DNA of 11,428 nucleotides from Larix sibirica. Lineage: Eukaryota > Streptophyta > Pinopsida > Pinales > Pinaceae. The notes beneath the pieces were generated by a model, which saw nothing but the letters and a program-made list of their open reading frames with translations, had not been told where the DNA came from and searched no databases. This document shows positions 8,046 through 11,428 of the stretch, one piece after another. Position numbers and translations under genes: made by a program. The first letter of the stretch is position 1. Every line of letters starts with the position of its first letter. The DNA lies in NCBI GenBank assembly GCA_004151065.3, contig NWUY0300044591.1:39344-50771 (forward strand), in the 5' to 3' direction.

Positions 8046-8740
8046 CTAGAGTCCCGAGAAGAAATTTAAATTCCCAAGTAAGGACATTTCAAATTCAATC
8101 GGTATATCCTTGGTGAAATTTTGACTGAACCTGTCATCGTCACTTCCAAAGATAATGTCATCAACATATACTTCAATAATAATCATATTATCTTGATCTA
8201 CTTTTATGTAGAGATTACTATTTTCATTTCCTCTTCTAAATATATATTGTTGTAAGTACCTATCCAATCTTGAGTACCAAGCTAGGATCTTTCTTAATTC
8301 CATACAGATCTTTCTTTAACCTACAAAAAAAGTCTCCATTTTCTGATAGTAGGAACCCCCCAGGGTGTTCGATGTAGACTTCTCTTCTAATTCTCCATTT
8401 AGAAAAGTTGATTTTACGTCCATTTGATACACTTTGATTCTTTTGGATCATGCATAAGCCATGATCATTCTGATTGTTTCCATTATGGCCACAGGAGAAA
8501 AAGTTTCCTCAAAGTCTATTCCTTCAATTTGAGCATATCCTTTGCATACAAGTCTTGATTTGTCTCTAGTTAGCTATCCATCTTCATTAAGCTTGTTTAT
8601 GAAAACCCATTTTGTACCAATCACATTTCTATCCTTCATTCTTGAAACCAATTCCCATGTCTCATTCTTCTCTAGTCAATTTAGTTCTTCTTCCATAGAT
8701 TTGATCTAATGTTCATGACTTTTGGCTTATTCAAAGCTAC
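8046..8740 (-). pseudogene. pol: Copia copy A: reverse transcriptase domain
   Basis: This is an RVT_2-type reverse transcriptase (Ty1/copia). On the minus strand, the N-terminal part shows FEETFSPVA and then VYQMDVKSTFLNGELEE, whose Asp (codon 8418-8420) is the motif A catalytic residue. The palm continues with CRLKKDLYG (normally followed by LKQAP, here altered). In another frame, WYSRLDRYLQQ precedes the YVDD box at 8157-8168, in the context EVYVDDIIFGSDDD. The segment FEMSLLGNLNFFSGL follows near 8050-8100. All three catalytic Asp codons survive, yet a TGA in the MAYAC-type motif, frameshifts after GELEE and near 8300, and other stops break the frame. Confidence 0.85.
8157..8168 (-). other. 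YVDD catalytic box of reverse transcriptase
   Basis: The codons TAT GTT GAT GAC (minus strand) encode YVDD, the metal-binding active-site motif of Ty1/copia reverse transcriptase. It sits in an 85-codon open stretch (8046-8303) and is unmutated, though the surrounding gene is broken. Confidence 0.9.
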
Positions 8741-9520
8741 TTGGTTCAACTCTGGATAGTATAGAAAAGTGTCCTTGTTTCGATGTCTGTACTTGCCTTA
8801 TTCTTCTGGTTTCTACTAGTTCTATTGGATGATTCTTTTGAACCCATCGGTTAGGTGTCTAAAAATTTTATTGGTTGTTTTCTTCTTGTTTTGATTTTGG
8901 ATGCTTCTTCTTCTTCTTCTTCTTCTTCTTCCAAATCTTCCACTTCTTGTTCTACAAATATGTCTGAAATTATGCTTTCCTTCCTGGTCTTCATCAAGAT
9001 GGCTTCATTAATTTTTACATTGATTATTTCCACTATCTTGTTGAGTGTTATATTATAGCATTTGTATGATTTTATTTTCCATGAGTACCCAACAAAAATG
9101 CCTTCATCAACTTGAGACTCAAGTTTTCCAATATTCTTGTCTTCCCTTTTTATGTAGCAATTGCTTCCAAACACTCTGAAGTGTTTGACATTGGTTGGCC
9201 TTCCTTTCCATACCCCATATGGATTTTTGTCATTGTTACTTCTGATCAATCCTCTATTTAATATATGAACGGTTGTATGTGCTGCTTGTCCCCAAAAGAC
9301 ATCACTTAACTTGGAGTCATTCAACATAGTTTTAACCATTTCTTATACAGTTTTGTTTTTTCTTTCAACAACTCCATTTTGATTAAGTGTTCTAGCTACT
9401 TAGAATTCCCTTTTTATCCCATGTTCTTCACAAAAATCCAAGAATTAATTTGAAGTGAACTCACCTCCATTGTCTAAGCTTAAGCATTTGACTTTGAAAT
9501 ATATTTCATTTTTGACCTAT
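8741..9520 (-). pseudogene. pol: Copia copy A: partial integrase and linker
   Basis: Integrase inserts the cDNA into the host genome. The copy begins in the catalytic core: LSLDNGGEF retains the second catalytic Asp, and QNGVVERKNKT retains the catalytic Glu. Stops fall after FTSN, after IKREF and at KTV. The best open stretch (8851-9339) starts MVKTMLNDSKLSDVFW and includes HILNRGL, the GRPTNVKHFRVFGSNCYI segment and DEGIFVGYSWK, the end of core and the SH3-like C-terminal part of copia integrase. An acidic linker with nine consecutive Glu codons follows. The first catalytic Asp and the HHCC zinc finger are missing through truncation. Confidence 0.85.
8904..8930. repeat. (CTT)9 microsatellite inside the copia linker
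   Basis: Nine CTT units (GAA on the coding minus strand) encode a run of nine Glu in the acidic integrase-to-RT linker of copy A. Copy B has a mixed Glu/Lys/Gln stretch at the same place, so the pure run likely arose by replication slippage in copy A. Confidence 0.9.
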
Positions 9521-9754
9521 CATGTTCCCATTTTTCCAGTGCAAAGTAGCATCCAATGTCACATAAAAAACCTCATGGATCCTAGTGAAAGTCAATTAAT
9601 TAATTAATAAGGGGGTGACATAACTTAGGAAATTAAATTATTAACTAGGAATAAATTAGCCTATAGTTGTTTTAATTAATTAAATTGAAGGAGATGTAAT
9701 TACTATTTTTGTATTTAATTATCAATTACATGTGATGATGAGTTGGATGATGAC
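9521..9754. other. AT-rich spacer between the two copia copies
   Basis: This 234-bp stretch does not match either copia copy. It contains an ATTAATTAATTAAT run and then AATAAGGGGG directly followed by TGACATAACTTAGG (from 9616), which looks like a polypurine tract and LTR start on the + strand. If so, it would be the 3' end of another element, cut at the undetermined bases. No coding part of such an element is seen. Confidence 0.4.
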
Positions 9755-9756
9755 NN
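9755..9756. other. Two undetermined bases, probable assembly join
   Basis: Two N lie where copia copy B breaks off inside its reverse transcriptase. The reading KLKKSL reaches the N, and the expected YGLKQAP-type continuation is absent beyond them. The sudden change of content suggests a contig join or a poorly resolved breakpoint. Confidence 0.6.
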
Positions 9757-10200
9757 CAAAGATTTCTTCAATTTGCAAACATGGTCTTCCTTTTCTATCC
9801 TATGTAGACTTCTTTTTCTAATTCTCCATTTAGAAAAGTTGATTTTATGTCCATATTATACACTTTGATCCTTTTGCAGCATGCATAAGCCAAGCACATT
9901 CTGATTGCTGCCATTATGGCCACATGAGCAAAAGTTTCTTAAAAGTCTATTCCTTCAACCTGAGCATATCCTTTGTATACAAGCCTTGCTTTGTTTCTAG
10001 TTACATGTACATGTTCATTAAGCTTGTTTCTGAAAACCCATTTTTGTACCAATCACATTTTTATCCTTTGGTCTTGGAACCGGTTCCCATGTCTCATTCT
10101 TCTCTATCTAATTTAGTTCTTCTTCCATGGCCTTGATCCAGTTGTCATCATTTCTGGATTCTTCAAGGATGCTTGGTTCAAATGTGGATAGTAAAGATAA
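9757..10200 (-). pseudogene. pol: Copia copy B: truncated reverse transcriptase N-terminus
   Basis: The domain start NDDNWIKAMEEELN is followed by an in-frame TAG, then IEKNETWEPVPRPKDKNVIG, the conserved entry to RVT_2 reverse transcriptase. A frameshift alters the GTKWVF motif to GTKMGF, and further stops follow. VYNMDIKSTFLNGELE keeps the motif A Asp (codon 9849-9851). Relative to copy A, about 24 bp are lost after EVYI, removing the EHPGGFLLS-like piece, and the frame shifts. KEDHVCKLKKSL then runs into the undetermined bases. The YVDD half of the domain and RNase H are absent. Confidence 0.8.
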
Positions 10201-11106
10201 GTGTCCTCGTTCCAATATATGTGCTTTCCTTCTGCTTCTAGTTTCTATTCTAGCACTCTTATCCCCAATGATTAGTTTTGGTGGATGATTCTTCTGAACT
10301 CGTCGGTTAAGTGTCTGCAAATTTTTCTAGTCGCTTTCTTCTTGTTATGCTTTTGGTTTCTTCTCTTCCTTTTGTTCTTCTTCTTCAAGCTTTAGTTCTT
10401 CATTTTCATGTTCTTCAAAGATATCTAACTCTCTGCTTTCTTTCTTGGTCTTTAACAAGCTGATTTCATCAAACTTTACATTGATACTTTCCACTATCTT
10501 GTTGAGTCTTAGATTATATCACATGTATGCTTTTATTTTCCATGAGTACCCAACAAATATGCCTTATCCACTCGAGAGTCAAATTCCAATCTTCTCATCT
10601 TCCCTTTTTATGTAGCATTTGCTTCCAAACACTATGAAATTTTTGACATTGGTCGGTCTTCCTTTCCATATCCCATATGGATTCTAGTCATTGTTACTTC
10701 TAAGGAGTCCCCTGTTCAATATATGAATGGTTGTATGTATTGCTTGTACCCAAAAGACATCACCTAGCTTGGAGTAATTCATCATAGTTTTGGCCATTTC
10801 TATTTTTCCTTTCAACAACTCCATTTTGATGAGGTGTTCTAGCTGCTGAGAATTTCCTTTTTATTCCATGTTCTTCACAAAAATACCAGAACTCATTTGA
10901 AGTGAACTCACCACCATTATCTAATCTCAAGGTCTTTATTCTCAAATCAATTTCATTTTCAACCATTTCCTTGAATATCTTGAAACATTCAAATGCTTTT
11001 GACTTCTTTTTAAGGAAGCAAACCCATGTCATTGTTGTGTAGTCATCAATGAGCATCATGAAGTATTTCTCACCTTCTAGTCCATTGTATTCAATGGGCC
11101 ACACAT
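10201..11106 (-). pseudogene. pol: Copia copy B: integrase core, C-terminus and linker
   Basis: The open stretch 10760-11104 holds GEKYFMMLIDDYT, then RLDNGGEF with the second catalytic Asp (codon 10919-10921), and QNGVVERKNR with the catalytic Glu (codon 10811-10813). They are 36 residues apart, the D-x35-E spacing of retroelement integrases. A deletion after ERKNR shifts the frame. Beyond it KLGDVFWVQAIHTTIHILNRG, a TAG before NPYG, WKGRPTNVK, VFGSKCYIKRED and GIFVGYSWK follow in pieces. The acidic linker here is mixed Glu/Lys/Gln. The first catalytic position lies just upstream and is mutated (see the next entry). Confidence 0.85.
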
Positions 11107-11428
11107 ATTAGTGTGTACAATTTCCAGTGGCTTTGTTGTGGAATATTGCTTTGTCTTGAATTCAACCTTTGATTGTTTTCCATGTTGACAATGCTTGCAC
11201 AAAGAATTGGTTGGTTTTGTAATTTCCAACATTTCTCTTACATCTTGCTTCTTACTAATTTTGACAAGATTTTCAAATTTTATGACCCATTTTCTTGTTC
11301 CAAAGCCAGCTTTCATCTCCTTTCCCAAACAACAACTTTCTTTCCCAATTTCATTCAAAAGTTATATGTTGATTGGAGTTCTTGTTGTTGTTGCCACCAA
11401 TATACCTGATTTTTTTCTTCTTATTTCA
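11077..11428 (-). pseudogene. pol: Copia copy B: gag-pre-integrase domain and start of integrase
   Basis: Reading inward from the edge, RTPINI, a TAA stop and LLNEIG lead to CCLGKE. FENLVKISKKQ and CKHCQHGK follow, the second half of the HHCC zinc finger before copia integrase. The first half sits in another frame (SWLWNKKMGH): its first His is Asn, and at least two frame changes occur around 11270-11300. PLEIVHTNMCGP carries Asn (codon 11107-11109) where copia integrases have the first catalytic Asp of HTD. A frameshift after CGP separates this part from the core. A 78-codon plus-strand frame (11173-11409) is a shadow. Confidence 0.8.
11107..11109 (-). other. Asp-to-Asn at first integrase catalytic site (copy B)
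   Basis: The codon is AAT (Asn) within HTNMCGP where the family has GAT/GAC (Asp) in HTDLCGP. A single G-to-A change explains it. Loss of this metal-binding residue would inactivate integrase even without the frameshifts. Confidence 0.75.

Larger units (their letters stand above)
6817..9520 (-). mobile_element. Ty1/copia retrotransposon, copy A (5'-truncated)
   Basis: On the minus strand this reads integrase (from its catalytic core onward), linker, reverse transcriptase, RNase H, polypurine tract, then a candidate 3' LTR. Integrase before reverse transcriptase is the diagnostic order of Ty1/copia (Pseudoviridae-type), as opposed to gypsy. Gag, protease, the integrase zinc finger and the 5' LTR are missing: recognisable homology to copy B fades near 9515-9520. 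All domains carry stops or frameshifts, so the copy cannot be autonomous. Confidence 0.85.
9757..11428 (-). mobile_element. Ty1/copia retrotransposon, copy B (partial)
   Basis: This is a second member of the same family as copy A, also on the minus strand. Reading from the window edge it has the end of the gag-protease region, gag-pre-integrase, integrase core and C-terminus, acidic linker and the first third of reverse transcriptase. It stops at the undetermined bases. The part shared with copy A (about 8371-9515 against 9801-10965, offset about 1,430-1,460 bp) is roughly 80-90% identical by eye with several indels, so the copies diverged long ago. Its 5' part lies outside the window. Confidence 0.85.

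Noticed and set aside
8855-9058. Plus-strand serine-rich frame
   Set aside because: The serine run is the reverse reading of the GAA microsatellite in the copia linker.
1-11428. An intact or novel functional system such as a defence or CRISPR locus
   Set aside because: There are no spaced repeats with unique spacers, no intact protein frames, and every recognised domain belongs to decayed LTR retrotransposons.

Overview
The window looks like intergenic DNA of a land plant, probably a seed plant with a repeat-rich genome; a conifer would fit but cannot be shown from this sequence. It is AT-rich, holds no intact gene, and everything I recognise is decayed retroelement sequence. I see no bacterial operon, CRISPR array, structural RNA gene or new molecular system.

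Layout. At 1-700 there is AT-rich DNA with no gene. A tRNA-derived SINE-like element lies on the minus strand at about 715-966, with A- and B-box-like motifs, an A-rich tail and an 11-bp target-site duplication with one mismatch. At 1173-1475 there are three tandem units of about 95-105 bp, and at 1584-2014 a second, AT-rich two-tier tandem repeat region. From 2015 to about 4640 I recognise nothing. At about 4640-5030 there is a sequence with the look of a plant LTR, including an AATAAA signal. A degenerate direct repeat spaced about 208 bp lies at 5163-5430.

From 5941 the + strand carries the start of a Ty3/gypsy-type element: an initiator-tRNA-Met primer binding site (5944-5956) followed by a broken gag (5988-6816). 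The gag stops abruptly where a minus-strand Ty1/copia element begins. That element (copy A) shows, in plus coordinates, a candidate 3' LTR (6817-7031), a polypurine tract (7032-7047), RNase H, reverse transcriptase and part of the integrase, up to about 9520. About 230 bp of unrelated AT-rich sequence and two undetermined bases (9755-9756) follow. Then a second, diverged partial copy of the same copia family in the same orientation (copy B) runs from 9757 to the window edge, with the start of reverse transcriptase, linker, integrase and gag-pre-integrase domain.

Both copia copies carry several stops and frameshifts. The two copies overlap in content from mid-integrase to early reverse transcriptase, so they are two separate remnants and not one split element, unless the join at the undetermined bases is an assembly artefact. 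None of these elements can be autonomous as written.
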